Counted from the stretch's first letter, positions 16,174-25,691 are shown. The stretch: 64,000 nt of DNA from Bacteroidales bacterium (GCA_017480785.1 JAFURZ010000013.1:62001-126000); one strand, 5' to 3'. The notes: generated by a model not told the origin, from the sequence alone. Translations and numbers: made by a program.

Positions 16174-17787
16174 CTAGTCGACTTGGTCGCGGAAGTAGGG
16201 GTTCTGCACCATGCGGCCATCGGCACGCATGGTGGCGGTGGCGGACTCGCGAGTGCCCGAAGAGCGCCCCTCGAAGAGCATGTCCTCGCTGAAGTCGCGG
16301 GTGGACATGTTCTGCACGAGGTCGGCCCCGTTGGGGTTGTTGCGGAGCATGTCGTGGATGCGGCGAATGCGCTCCTCGGCGGTGCGGCAGTCGTTGTCGC
16401 TCTTGAAGGCCGACAGGGGGTTGGCAGCAGTCTGGCGCTCGACGACGGGCTGGGGCTCGACGACAGGCTTGGCGTCGGGGATGATGTGTATGTCTTCCAC
16501 CATGACGTCCACCTCGGCCTCGGGGGCCTGGAGCTGGTGCTCGGCGACGGTGCGGGCCTCCTCGATGGAGAGCTCGTCGTCGAGGGGGATGATGTGCTTC
16601 TCGGTCTGCACGGGCGCGGGCTTGACCGCTACGGGCTCGACTACGGCGACGGGGTCGTCCTTGTGGATGATGGCCATACCCTCGTCGTCGGCCACATCCT
16701 CGGGGGCGGACTGAGTGTTCTCCGCCACGGGGGTGCTGTCGGGCTCGTCGACCTTGAGGACAAAGGTCTCGGGCTCCTTCACCTCCTTGTTCTTCTCGAA
16801 GCCGGTGGCGATGAGGATGACCTTGAGTTCGTCGCCTAGGCTCTCGTCGGGACCGGCGCCCCAGATGATGTCGGCGGTGCCGTTGGTCTTGTCGAGGACA
16901 TAGTCGGTAATCTCGGCCTGCTCGTCCATGGTCATCTCGTGCTCGGAGGAGTAGGTGAAGTAGAGGAGGACGTTCTTGGCGCCGCTGATGTCGCTGTCGT
17001 CGAGGAGCACACTGGTGGTGGCGGCCTCGATGGCGTCGTGGGCGCGGTTCTCGCCGCGACCGCTGCCGGTGCCCATCAGGGCGGTGCCGCTGTGTTCCAT
17101 GACGGTGTTCACGTCCTGGAAGTCGCGGTTGACATAGGCGTTCTCGGTGATAATCTCGGCGATGCCTTTGGCGGCGGTGAGGAGCACGTCGTCGGCCATG
17201 CCGAAGGCCTCGCTGATGCGCATGTTGCCGAAAGCACGGAGTTTGTCGTTGTTGATGACGATGATGGAGTCGACATGTTTGCGGAGCTCTTCGATGCCCG
17301 CCTCGGCCTGTTCGCGGCGGCGGGTGCCCTCGAACGAGAAGGGGCGCGTGACGATGGCGACGACGAGTATCTTCTTGTTCTCCTCGTTGTCGAGGTCGAT
17401 GCTCTTGGCAATCTCGGCAATGACGGGGGCGGCGCCGGTGCCGGTGCCACCGCCCATGCCGGCAGTGATGAAGAGCATCTGGGTGTTGTGGGCCAGGGCC
17501 TCGCGAATGTCGTCGGCCTTGGCTTCGGCGGCCTTACGGGCACGCTCCGGTTTGTTGCCGGCTCCCAGACCCAGGTCACCCAGGGGTATCTTGTTGGGCA
17601 CGGGACTGGCGTTGAGGGCCTTCATGTCGGTATTGCAGACAATGAAGTCGACTCCCTCGATGCCACGGTCATACATGTGGTTGACCGCATTGCCGCCACC
17701 GCCACCGACACCGATGACCTTGATGTAGGACGACTGCCCTTTGGGCGAATCAAAGGTGAAAAAGGTAGAATTTGTGTTTTCTTCCAT
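16174..17787 (-). CDS. ftsZ: Cell division GTPase FtsZ
   Basis: The product has 537 residues, longer than the roughly 400 of most FtsZ because of a linker of nearly 200 residues, as usual in Bacteroidetes. GVGGGGGNAV is at about 27-35. The tubulin signature GGGTGTG is at residues 112-118, and the T7 loop NRDFQDV is near 215. The acidic Pro-rich linker leads to a C-terminal peptide with NPYFRDQVD that should bind FtsA. FtsZ polymerises into the division ring. It is the last cell-division gene of the cluster, 149 nt downstream of ftsA. Confidence 0.97.
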   Translation of the reverse strand: MEENTNSTFFTFDSPKGQSSYIKVIGVGGGGGNAVNHMYDRGIEGVDFIVCNTDMKALNASPVPNKIPLGDLGLGAGNKPERARKAAEAKADDIREALAHNTQMLFITAGMGGGTGTGAAPVIAEIAKSIDLDNEENKKILVVAIVTRPFSFEGTRRREQAEAGIEELRKHVDSIIVINNDKLRAFGNMRISEAFGMADDVLLTAAKGIAEIITENAYVNRDFQDVNTVMEHSGTALMGTGSGRGENRAHDAIEAATTSVLLDDSDISGAKNVLLYFTYSSEHEMTMDEQAEITDYVLDKTNGTADIIWGAGPDESLGDELKVILIATGFEKNKEVKEPETFVLKVDEPDSTPVAENTQSAPEDVADDEGMAIIHKDDPVAVVEPVAVKPAPVQTEKHIIPLDDELSIEEARTVAEHQLQAPEAEVDVMVEDIHIIPDAKPVVEPQPVVERQTAANPLSAFKSDNDCRTAEERIRRIHDMLRNNPNGADLVQNMSTRDFSEDMLFEGRSSGTRESATATMRADGRMVQNPYFRDQVD

Positions 17788-17935
17788 GTGCTTGTATCTT
17801 TCTATCGTGTTGATAAAGATGTCGTTAACTAATAAACCTCGGCTATATTTGCCAGTATAAAATTACTAATAATCGCGCGTATGACGGTGGTTTTTCTTCA
17901 TTAGTTATCAACAGATTGCTGTGAATTTCTGTCGG

Positions 17936-19327
17936 TTACTCGTCGATGCCCTCGTCGAAGACCTTGTTAAAGAAGCGGCTGATGGCCTTGCCGAAGGTGT
18001 CGTCCTCGTCTTTTTTCTTCTTCTTGGGCTTGGCAACGGGCTGCTCTTCGACAGGCTGGGAGACCGACTGTGCGGGGGGCATGGCGTCCATGTCGGCGAA
18101 GATGTCGATGCCGCCGCTCTTGCCGGCCTTGCGGGCTGTCGCCCCACCCTCTTCCTGCTTCATCTCGGCCTGCTCGAGACCATAGAGCACCAGACCGATA
18201 CCCGTGGCATACATGGGATGCATGAGCTCGTTGTAGTTGATGCTGTCGGGCTCGAGATGCTCGTTGGGAATGCCAATGCGGGTGTCGGTTGCGGTGATGA
18301 GTTCACAGAGGTCCTTGATATTCTTCAACTGGGCACCGCCTCCGGTGAGCACCACGCCGGCGATGAGTTTCTTGTCGTAGCCCGAGAGCTTGATGACATA
18401 GTCGACCTGCTCGAGAATCATCTTGGTGCGGGCATTGATGATACCAGCCAAGGTCTTGACATAAATCTCGCGCGGAGCCTGGCTGCGGATGCCGGGGATG
18501 GAGATGACGTCGTTCTCGGGGACGGCCTGCACCAGGCAGGAGCCGAACTTCACCTTGAGGCTCTCGGCCTGCTTGCGGAGGATGTTGCAACCCTCGCGGA
18601 TGTCATTGGTGATGGCGTTGCCGGCCAGCGGCAGGACGGTGGTGTCGCGGATAATGCGGTCGTGGAAGATGGCGATGTCGGTGGTGCCGCCTCCGATGTC
18701 GACCATAGCCACCCCGGCGTCGCGGTCGCTGTCGTCGAGCACCGCCTTGGCCGAAGCCACCGGCTCGAGGACGACTCCCTTAATCTTCAAGCCTGCACGC
18801 GAGACGGCCAGCTTGATGTACTGGAGGTTCTGCACGTTGCCGGTCACCATGTGGAAGTCGGCCTTGAGCACCTTGCCGGCCACTCCCACGGGAGGCACCT
18901 CGCGGCTGAGGGGTTCGTTGTCGACATAGTACTGCTGCGGGAAGACATGGATAATCTCCTCGCCGGGCTCAAGCATGGTGTTGTACTGGTCGCCCGTGAG
19001 ACGGTCGACATCTTCCTGCTCGATGAGTTCGTGCTCGGGCGGTATCATCACACTGCCCTGGCTGGGACGCGACTTGATGTGCTGGCCCGCAATGCCGACC
19101 CAAACCTCGTCGATATCCACGTTGGCCTGCTCGGCCGCTTCGTCGACAGCACGGCGGATAGCCTCGGCGGCATCTTTCACGTTCTTTACCACCCCGTGCT
19201 CCACACCGGTCGATTCGGTCTTGCCGAAGCCCAGGATTTTCACTCGTTCATTCTCGCCACGCACACCCACAAAGCACGCTATCTTGGTGGTGCCGATGTC
19301 GAGACCTACAATGATTTCAGTTCCCAT
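17936..19327 (-). CDS. ftsA: Cell division protein FtsA
   Basis: The product has 463 residues with an actin-like fold. The phosphate-1 motif GLDIGTTKIACFVG lies at the N-terminus, VDIGGGTTDIAIFHD (about 218-232) is phosphate-2, and VVLTGGGAQLKNI is the adenosine motif. After a Lys-rich linker, the C-terminal helix FGKAISRFFNKVFDEG is the amphipathic membrane anchor. FtsA tethers FtsZ filaments to the inner membrane. It lies 12 nt downstream of ftsQ. Confidence 0.97.
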   Translation of the reverse strand: MGTEIIVGLDIGTTKIACFVGVRGENERVKILGFGKTESTGVEHGVVKNVKDAAEAIRRAVDEAAEQANVDIDEVWVGIAGQHIKSRPSQGSVMIPPEHELIEQEDVDRLTGDQYNTMLEPGEEIIHVFPQQYYVDNEPLSREVPPVGVAGKVLKADFHMVTGNVQNLQYIKLAVSRAGLKIKGVVLEPVASAKAVLDDSDRDAGVAMVDIGGGTTDIAIFHDRIIRDTTVLPLAGNAITNDIREGCNILRKQAESLKVKFGSCLVQAVPENDVISIPGIRSQAPREIYVKTLAGIINARTKMILEQVDYVIKLSGYDKKLIAGVVLTGGGAQLKNIKDLCELITATDTRIGIPNEHLEPDSINYNELMHPMYATGIGLVLYGLEQAEMKQEEGGATARKAGKSGGIDIFADMDAMPPAQSVSQPVEEQPVAKPKKKKKDEDDTFGKAISRFFNKVFDEGIDE

Positions 19328-19339
19328 AATGTTGTTTGT

Positions 19340-20101
19340 TTATTTTGTTTCGTTTCTTTTCGTACAAACCACCTGCCCATGGTACTTGAGGCTGACCCGC
19401 GAGTAGGTGTCCCATCCGGCGCGTGGCATCCCCTTACGGTAGAAGGCCAACAAGAGGTCGAACTTCTCGTCGAGGTCGTCGGGGGAGCCCAACTCGACCA
19501 CATGGCCACCCAGTTTGGGCACCATCATTATGTCGCCGTCACGCTCGATATATATCTGGTCGATGAGCTCACCATACTTGCTTTCCTTATCCAGGAAGCG
19601 GGCCACCTGCCACAAGGCAGTCACCTGTCTATTGAGGCTGTCGGGGCGCAGGGGCTCGGCGAAGTCGCCACCAGCCACCAGCACATTGCAGTTGCCCAGC
19701 GGCGACGACGGCATGACCACACCCTCGTCGTCGATATAAAGCTCCTGATTGCCGTAATAGAGGCGTGCAATGGGCCGACGTTGCCTGGCCCGCACCACCA
19801 CCTTGCCGCTGACGCTGACCGCCACGCCGACCTCCTTGAGGTATGGCACACGGGCGGCGGCCTCGGCGACAGCCTCGCGGTCGACGCTGCCCACCGAATG
19901 CTGCAACAAGGACGGCAAGGCTGCCACGATGCTGTCGCGCACCGTCTGGTCGTCGACCAGCTGCGGCACCCGTCCCTGCCGTATATTCACCTCGATGCCG
20001 CGCACCGTCGAGCGTGAACGGCTCACATTGCCGATGACCACCAGCACTGCCAGCACGACGGCTCCAAGGATGATGAGTAGTATTTTATACGGTCGTTTCA
20101 T
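19340..20101 (-). CDS. ftsQ: Cell division protein FtsQ
   Basis: The product has 253 residues. There is a single N-terminal membrane helix (about 6-24) and then a POTRA-like region (GIEVNIRQGRVPQLVDDQTV) of the FtsQ/DivIB type. The beta domain contains VVVRARQRRPIARLYYGNQE and IDDEGVVMP, a common FtsQ motif. It links the cytoplasmic and periplasmic parts of the divisome. Identification is supported by its position between murC (4-nt overlap) and ftsA. Confidence 0.92.
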   Translation of the reverse strand: MKRPYKILLIILGAVVLAVLVVIGNVSRSRSTVRGIEVNIRQGRVPQLVDDQTVRDSIVAALPSLLQHSVGSVDREAVAEAAARVPYLKEVGVAVSVSGKVVVRARQRRPIARLYYGNQELYIDDEGVVMPSSPLGNCNVLVAGGDFAEPLRPDSLNRQVTALWQVARFLDKESKYGELIDQIYIERDGDIMMVPKLGGHVVELGSPDDLDEKFDLLLAFYRKGMPRAGWDTYSRVSLKYHGQVVCTKRNETK

Positions 20102-21531
20102 AGCACTTGTTCTCTTAATACTTGTTCCAGCCGCGGCACCAGGCGGTCAATGTCGCCGGCGCCGAGGGTCACCACCACATCGGGACACAGGGCGGGCACC
20201 AGCTCGAGCACCTGGTCGGGAGTGCAGAGGTACTTCGACATCGAATCGACCTTGTGCAAAACCATGCTGGAGGTGACACCCAGGATAGGCTTCTCGCGGG
20301 CGGGATAGATGGGCATCATAATGAGCTCGTCGAGACTGCCGAGCACCCGTGCGAAGTCGTCGGCCAGGTCACGCGTACGGCTGTAGAGATGGGGCTGGAA
20401 GATACCCACCACACGCTTTCCGGGGTAGAGATAGCGTATAGACTCCAGCGTGGAGGCGATTTCCTTCGGATGATGAGCATAGTCGTCGATGTAGACCAGC
20501 GACTTCTCGCGGATGCGGTAGTCGAAGCGCCGACGCACTCCGGCGAAGGTCTTCAGGCCCTGACGCAGCTGATACTGGTCGAGTCCGCAGCTGAGGGCCA
20601 CTGCCGAGGCGGCAACGGCATTCTCGACATTGAACAGCGCGGTGCCGTCAATCTCCAGGTCAAAGAGCACGCCGTCAGGGGTGCGGAGGTCGAAAAAGAG
20701 GTTGCCGTTATAGGTACGTACATTGATGGCATAGTAGTCGACCTCGATGCCATGGGCAGTATAGGTGGAGAGCGGGGCGTGGAGCGCAGGGTGCGGAGCG
20801 TGGTCGTGATGCTCCCCATGCTCATGGTGATGGTCGTGATGCTCGTGACCATACTCCACATAGGGTTCGCCATCCGAGGTCTGGAAAACACCCTCCTTGA
20901 TGAAGAGGCGGCCATCGTCAGCGGTCTGGTTGGCAAACTGGACGTAAGCGTCCATCATGGCCTCGTGTGTACCGTATATGTCGAGGTGGTCGGGGTCAGT
21001 GGCGGTGATAACAGCCATATAGGGGTGCAACTGCAGGAAAGACCGGTCATACTCGTCGGCTTCGACCACCACATAGTCGCTCTTTGCATCAACCCACAGG
21101 TTGCTGTCGAAGTTCTTGCCGATGCCTCCCAGAAAGGCAGTGCATCCGCACGGGGCCTTGCTCAGGAGGTGGGCAATCATCGTGGTGGTAGTGGTCTTGC
21201 CGTGGCTGCCGGCCACCGCGATGCAGTGCTTGCCCTGTGTGAGCTCACCCAGCACCTGCGAGCGTTTCTTCATAGGCACTCCACTGGCCTTGAGGGCTTG
21301 AAACTCGGCCAACTCCTGCGGCACGGCGGGGGTATAGACCACCAGGTCCACCCCCTCGGGGATACGCTCCGAAGCGTCGTCGTAGTGCACAGCGATACCT
21401 TCGGACTCCAGTTCTTCTGTCAGCGGACTGGGCGTGCGGTCGTAGCCGCTCACCTCGTCGCCGCGACGGTGGAAGTAGCGCGCCAAGGCGCTCATACCGA
21501 TGCCCCCAATACCTAGAAAGTAGTATCTCAT
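20098..21531 (-). CDS. murC: UDP-N-acetylmuramate--L-alanine ligase MurC
   Basis: The product has 477 residues. FLGIGGIGMSALA binds the nucleotide sugar, the ATP loop GSHGKTT is at residues 108-114, and YVVVEADEYDRSF and YAHHPKEI are further Mur-ligase signatures. MurC adds L-Ala to UDP-MurNAc in the cytoplasm. Residues about 228-260 form an unusual insert made of a His-rich stretch (GHEHHDHHHEHGEHHDH) followed by APHPALHAPLSTY. The second part is encoded by degenerate 7-nt repeats. The His-rich stretch could bind metal, but that is conjecture. The gene overlaps murG and ftsQ by 4 nt each. Confidence 0.97.
   Translation of the reverse strand: MRYYFLGIGGIGMSALARYFHRRGDEVSGYDRTPSPLTEELESEGIAVHYDDASERIPEGVDLVVYTPAVPQELAEFQALKASGVPMKKRSQVLGELTQGKHCIAVAGSHGKTTTTTMIAHLLSKAPCGCTAFLGGIGKNFDSNLWVDAKSDYVVVEADEYDRSFLQLHPYMAVITATDPDHLDIYGTHEAMMDAYVQFANQTADDGRLFIKEGVFQTSDGEPYVEYGHEHHDHHHEHGEHHDHAPHPALHAPLSTYTAHGIEVDYYAINVRTYNGNLFFDLRTPDGVLFDLEIDGTALFNVENAVAASAVALSCGLDQYQLRQGLKTFAGVRRRFDYRIREKSLVYIDDYAHHPKEIASTLESIRYLYPGKRVVGIFQPHLYSRTRDLADDFARVLGSLDELIMMPIYPAREKPILGVTSSMVLHKVDSMSKYLCTPDQVLELVPALCPDVVVTLGAGDIDRLVPRLEQVLREQVL
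20765..20803. repeat. Degenerate 7-nt repeats inside murC
   Basis: GGAGAGC, GGGGCGT, GGAGCGC, AGGGTGC and GGAGCGT follow each other at 7-nt spacing. They encode HPALHAPLS of MurC. Confidence 0.65.
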
Positions 21532-22634
21532 CTCAACAATTTCTCAATCTGGTCAACAATCTTGTCGGCCGCGCCACGCACGGCCAGCCGCTGGATGGCG
21601 GCACTCATCTGCTCACGTTCGGCGCTGTGCTCAAAGAGGTCCAGCACGCGTGGCAGACACTGGTTGTCACAGTCGGCGTCGCGCACCATCAGGGCGGCAC
21701 CCTTGTCGACCAATGCCAGCGCATTCTTGGTCTGATGGTCCTCGGCCACATTGGGCGACGGGATAAGCACCACGGGCTTGCCCACGATGCAGAGCTCGCT
21801 GATGGCTATGGCACCGGCACGCGAGATGACCACATCGGCAGCGGCATAGGCCATATCCATGCGGCTGATAAACTGGTGCACCTTGACCCACTCGCCCACT
21901 CCGGCAGTCTCGACGGCATGCACCGCCTCGTCATACATCCAGCGGCCAGTTTGCCACAGCAACTGTATCTTGTTCTCACGGAAGAAGTGCAGGTGATTGA
22001 GCACCATCTGGTTGATGGAGCGGGCTCCCAGGCTGCCACCCACCGAGAGCAGCACGCGGCCTTCGGCCGCCAAGCCGAAGTGCGCCCGGCCCTCGGCCGC
22101 TGTGACGGTGATGTTCTCTATGTCGGCTCGCACGGGGTTGCCGGTGAACACTATCTTCTCCTTGGGGAAAAAGCGCTCCATGCCATCGTAAGCCACACAG
22201 ATGGACTGCGCATCGCGGGCCAGCATCTTGTTGGTCAGTCCAGCATAGGAATTCTGCTCCTGCAGGAGGGTCTTGAAGCCCATTTTGGAAGCCGCCTTGA
22301 GGGTGGGCTCACTGGCAAAGCCACCCACACCCACAACGATGTCGGGCCGGAAGTCGTTCAGTATCTGCCTCACCATACGGCGACTCTTCAGCATACGGAA
22401 CGGCAGCTGTATGTTCTTCAGCACGTTGGAAAGAGTCAACTTGCGCTGCAGGCCCGCTATCGGCAGCCCCTTGATTTCGTAGCCTGCCGCCGGCACCTTC
22501 TCCATCTCCATGCGCCCCTCGGCTCCAACAAAGAGAATCTCCGCATCGGGCCAACGCTTTCTGATGGCATTGGCTATAGCCACCGCCGGGAATATGTGAC
22601 CCCCTGTTCCTCCACCACTTACTATTGCTTTCAT
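21528..22634 (-). CDS. murG: MurG lipid II synthase (GlcNAc transferase)
   Basis: The product has 368 residues. MKAIVSGGGTGGHIFPAVAI is the N-terminal G-loop. VGVGGFASEPTLKAA, LLQEQNSYAGLTNKMLA and GGSLGARSINQ are family motifs, and ISRAGAIAISELC with IPSPNVAEDHQTKNA binds UDP-GlcNAc. MurG transfers GlcNAc to lipid I on the inner face of the membrane. It overlaps murC by 4 nt and follows ftsW by 37 nt. Confidence 0.97.
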   Translation of the reverse strand: MKAIVSGGGTGGHIFPAVAIANAIRKRWPDAEILFVGAEGRMEMEKVPAAGYEIKGLPIAGLQRKLTLSNVLKNIQLPFRMLKSRRMVRQILNDFRPDIVVGVGGFASEPTLKAASKMGFKTLLQEQNSYAGLTNKMLARDAQSICVAYDGMERFFPKEKIVFTGNPVRADIENITVTAAEGRAHFGLAAEGRVLLSVGGSLGARSINQMVLNHLHFFRENKIQLLWQTGRWMYDEAVHAVETAGVGEWVKVHQFISRMDMAYAAADVVISRAGAIAISELCIVGKPVVLIPSPNVAEDHQTKNALALVDKGAALMVRDADCDNQCLPRVLDLFEHSAEREQMSAAIQRLAVRGAADKIVDQIEKLLR

Positions 22635-22671
22635 ATATCAAATATCTTTAATTGTCTGTATTATAACAAGT

Positions 22672-23907
22672 TCATTCGGTCTGCGTCGTGTCTGCTTCGT
22701 GATTGCTTCGAGCCTGCGTCGTGTCACCGTCGTGCAGCGACGAAGCGGACTCGAGCTGCGCACGCTCCTCGCTTTCCTTTCTGTAGACGTCGGCTGCAAC
22801 AGCCTGTATGATACCCAGGCCGCAACCCATGAAGAGGTAGGCCGTGCCGCCGTAGCTGATGAAGGGGAGCGTCTGTCCGGTGACGGGTAGCACGCCGACC
22901 GCCACGCTCATGTTGACCAGGGCCTGCAGGTAGATGACGGTGCCCATGCCGGCCACGGTGAGCGCTCCGAAGCGTCCCTTGCAGCGCCAGGCCAGCCGGA
23001 TGCATCGGAAATAGAGGATGCTGTAGAGGAGGAACACCACGATGCCTCCCACCATGCCCATCTCCTCAATGATGACAGCATAGATGAAGTCGTTGTGGGC
23101 CTGAGTCATCAGGCGGGCATGCACAGTGTTGCCCACACCGGCTCCGAGCACACCGCCACGGGCGATGGCCATACGGGCCATGTTCTCTTGCGTGAGTTCG
23201 TCGGGCTGCGGATTGAACCAAGAGTAGACGCGGTGTCCCCACGTGGCCTGACGCTCAATCATCTGTTCCTGTGCCTGTCCTGTGGAGAGGGTACGTTCGT
23301 AGCGGTAGTAACTGATGGCCAGGAAGGCCACCACGGCAACCAGCCCGATAAGCAGTATGCGCCACCACCACTTGCGGTTGACCCCACCAAGGTACATCAT
23401 CAGGTAGCAAGCCAGGAATATCAGGGCAGCTGTCGAGAAGTTGGTCGGGAAAACGAGTCCCACCACCAAAAGGGTGTAGACCATCAGTTGGAGGAAGGTG
23501 CCCACCTCGCCCACCTGTTCCTTCTTCAGTGCCAGCATCCTGGCCACGAATACAATGAGGATTACCTTGGCTATCTCGGAGGGTTGAAACTGTCCGATGA
23601 CGGGAATCCTGATCCAACGGCCGAAGGCCATGGCCACCACCAGCAGCACGAGCGCAATCCAATAACCCAGCACCGCGAAGCGCGAGAAGGCGCGATAGTT
23701 GACGCGCGAGATGAAGATGATGGCGACATAGGTAGCCACGACGATAATCAGGTGACGCAGGAAGAGCGACGTAGGGCTCTTGGCGCTGAAAAAGGAATAG
23801 GCGTACAGTCCGATGGAGCTGTAGACTTCCACCAGCGATATGATGCTGAGCAGCAGGAATACCACCCAGATTACCTTGTCGCCCCTGAATAACTTGGATA
23901 GTTTCAT
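22672..23907 (-). CDS. ftsW: FtsW, SEDS peptidoglycan polymerase
   Basis: The ATG at 23907 gives 411 residues beginning MKLSKLFRGDKVIW. Ten membrane helices fit the SEDS family. IGQFQPSEIAKVI and LPVTGQTLPFISYGGTAYLF are the SEDS signatures, and AHNDFIYAVIIEEMGMVGG contains the conserved acidic loop. With the class B PBP (ftsI here) it polymerises septal glycan. A cytoplasmic tail of about 35 residues, rich in Thr, Gln and Asp, follows the last helix. The start overlaps the stop of the truncated murD by 4 nt. Confidence 0.96.
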   Translation of the reverse strand: MKLSKLFRGDKVIWVVFLLLSIISLVEVYSSIGLYAYSFFSAKSPTSLFLRHLIIVVATYVAIIFISRVNYRAFSRFAVLGYWIALVLLVVAMAFGRWIRIPVIGQFQPSEIAKVILIVFVARMLALKKEQVGEVGTFLQLMVYTLLVVGLVFPTNFSTAALIFLACYLMMYLGGVNRKWWWRILLIGLVAVVAFLAISYYRYERTLSTGQAQEQMIERQATWGHRVYSWFNPQPDELTQENMARMAIARGGVLGAGVGNTVHARLMTQAHNDFIYAVIIEEMGMVGGIVVFLLYSILYFRCIRLAWRCKGRFGALTVAGMGTVIYLQALVNMSVAVGVLPVTGQTLPFISYGGTAYLFMGCGLGIIQAVAADVYRKESEERAQLESASSLHDGDTTQARSNHEADTTQTE

Positions 23908-24446
23908 AATTCGTTGACTTCGCGGCGGAACATCTCGCCTTGTTGCTTGGTGGAAAAACCATTGTAACACGCCGGGGAGTAGACCACCCGCACGTCGTCC
24001 TCCGACTGGTAGCGATAGGCCTGCTGAAGGGCCTCGCCGAGGGTGGCGCAACGCACGATGGAGGGGATGATGCCCTTGAAGGTATAGTGCATACGGTCTT
24101 CGGCCTGGCCCACCACAAGGAGCATCCTCACCTTGCGCAGAGCGGGCGGGACGAGACGGCTGTAGTCGGCCGACTGGTCGTTGGCATCGGCTATCCAGAT
24201 GAGTCCGCCTTGGAGGGTCTCGAGGGTGTACCACGTGGAGTTGATGTTGCGTGCGGCAGCGTCGTTGATATACTCACGGCCTCTGATCCGAGCCACAAAC
24301 TCGAGGCGGTAACGGGTGTCTTCCAAGTGGTTGAAGCAAGCCCGCAGACCTGCGTTGCGCATGGTCTTGAGTCGCTGCACGTCGATGCCAGCCAGTCCGG
24401 TGGATGTTTTGTTGAAGCCTTGTACGGCCAAAGTGTCGATAGTCAT
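23904..24446 (-). CDS. MurD C-terminal domain only (truncated Mur ligase)
   Basis: The product has only 180 residues, whereas MurD is about 450. It aligns by eye with the third (C-terminal) domain of MurD: YRLEFVARIRGREYINDAAA corresponds to HRxEFV...YxNDSKATN, then NSTWYTLE, then ADYS, then VYSPACYNGFS for LSPACASFD. The UDP-MurNAc-L-Ala-binding and ATPase domains with GTNGKTT are absent. Residues normally used for catalysis are changed: DSKATN reads DAAARN and the GGxDKG loop reads ADANDQ. It nevertheless keeps a clean start, a 4-nt overlap with ftsW and the canonical murD position. It is probably non-catalytic, so a full MurD must be encoded elsewhere. Confidence 0.8.
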   Translation of the reverse strand: MTIDTLAVQGFNKTSTGLAGIDVQRLKTMRNAGLRACFNHLEDTRYRLEFVARIRGREYINDAAARNINSTWYTLETLQGGLIWIADANDQSADYSRLVPPALRKVRMLLVVGQAEDRMHYTFKGIIPSIVRCATLGEALQQAYRYQSEDDVRVVYSPACYNGFSTKQQGEMFRREVNEL

Positions 24447-24488
24447 TATTTCGGTTGCTTGAATGTGTTATTGTATGATTGCTTGTTT

Positions 24489-25667
24489 CTAACGGAGTTT
24501 CAGGGTCGAGAGGGTGAAGATGGCCAAGAGTATGGAGATAATGATGAAGCGGGTGACGACCTTTTCCTCGGCCACTCCCTTCTTCTGGTAGTGGTGATGC
24601 AGCGGCGACATGAGGAAGGGGCGCTTCTCGATAGGCACCGGCACACCGGTGGGCAGCTTGTGCCTGCGACGGTAGCGCTTGCAGGCCGTGGTCTGGATAA
24701 TCACCGAAAGATCCTCGACCAGATAGACGCCGCACAAGAGGGGCAGCAGGAGCTCCTTGCGGATGAGGATGGCATAGACAGCAATGATGCCGCCGATGGC
24801 CAGTGAACCGGTATCGCCCATGAAAATCTCGGCAGGATGGGTGTTGAACCACAGGAAACCCAGCGTGGCACCCACAAAGGCGGTGCTGAAGATGGCCAGC
24901 TCTCCGATATTGGGCAGGTAGACGATGTTCAGGTACCCTGCCATGATGACGTTGCCACTGACCCATGCCAGCAGGGCCAAGGCCCCACCGTTGACGGCAG
25001 CCACACCGGTGGCAATGCCGTCGATGCCATCGGTCAGGTTGCTGGCATTGCTCACTGCCGTGACCACAAGTATCACGACGATGACGAACAACACCCAGGC
25101 ATAATCCACTGCCCACGGGCCCATCCAACTGACCAGCCAGGTGTAGTCGAACTCATTGTTCTTCACAAAGGGGATAGTGGTCTTCAGCGGATTGGTGATG
25201 TCGGGATGGAATGTGATGAGCAGACCTACAGCGAGGCCCAGCAAGACCTGTCCGAAGACCTTGTACTTGCCCGGCAGGCCAGCTTTGCCGCGGGTCTTCT
25301 TCAGATAGTCGTCCAGGAAGCCCACCATGCCCATCCACACCGTGGTGCCCAGCATTATCTGCACATAGATGTTGTCAAGCTTGGCAAAGAGAAGCGTCGG
25401 CACGATGATGGCCATAAGGATAAGGACACCACCCATGGTGGGGGTCTTTGCTTTTTGGGCAGCCCCTTCGAGGCCGAGTTCCGTACGCACCTCATCCATC
25501 ATGCCCAGCTTTTCCTGCATCCAACGGATGAACGGCCGTCCCAACAACAGCATGATAAGGAGCGAGGTGACCATGCTGGCCGCCGCCCGGAAGGAGATGT
25601 ACTGGAACACACCGGCTCCCGGGAAGTCTATCGCTCTGTCCAACCAATCAAACAAGTAGTATAGCAT
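24489..25667 (-). CDS. mraY: MraY phospho-MurNAc-pentapeptide translocase
   Basis: The product has 392 residues with ten membrane helices. KAKTPTMGGVLILMAI is the first MraY signature. GFLDDYLKK contains the Asp pair, and NASNLTDGIDGIA and LGFLWFNTHPAEIFMGDTGS are the catalytic loops. The C-terminal MSPLHHHYQKKG is the His-rich loop for the substrate. MraY makes lipid I from UDP-MurNAc-pentapeptide and undecaprenyl phosphate. It sits 24 nt after murE. Confidence 0.97.
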   Translation of the reverse strand: MLYYLFDWLDRAIDFPGAGVFQYISFRAAASMVTSLLIMLLLGRPFIRWMQEKLGMMDEVRTELGLEGAAQKAKTPTMGGVLILMAIIVPTLLFAKLDNIYVQIMLGTTVWMGMVGFLDDYLKKTRGKAGLPGKYKVFGQVLLGLAVGLLITFHPDITNPLKTTIPFVKNNEFDYTWLVSWMGPWAVDYAWVLFVIVVILVVTAVSNASNLTDGIDGIATGVAAVNGGALALLAWVSGNVIMAGYLNIVYLPNIGELAIFSTAFVGATLGFLWFNTHPAEIFMGDTGSLAIGGIIAVYAILIRKELLLPLLCGVYLVEDLSVIIQTTACKRYRRRHKLPTGVPVPIEKRPFLMSPLHHHYQKKGVAEEKVVTRFIIISILLAIFTLSTLKLR

Positions 25668-25691
25668 ATCTCTCTATATTGTTCGTTTTGT

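Noticed and set aside
23908..24234. Upstream extension of ftsW
   Set aside because: It overlaps the truncated murD in another frame and has no membrane or SEDS features. The ATG at 23907 gives the normal FtsW start.
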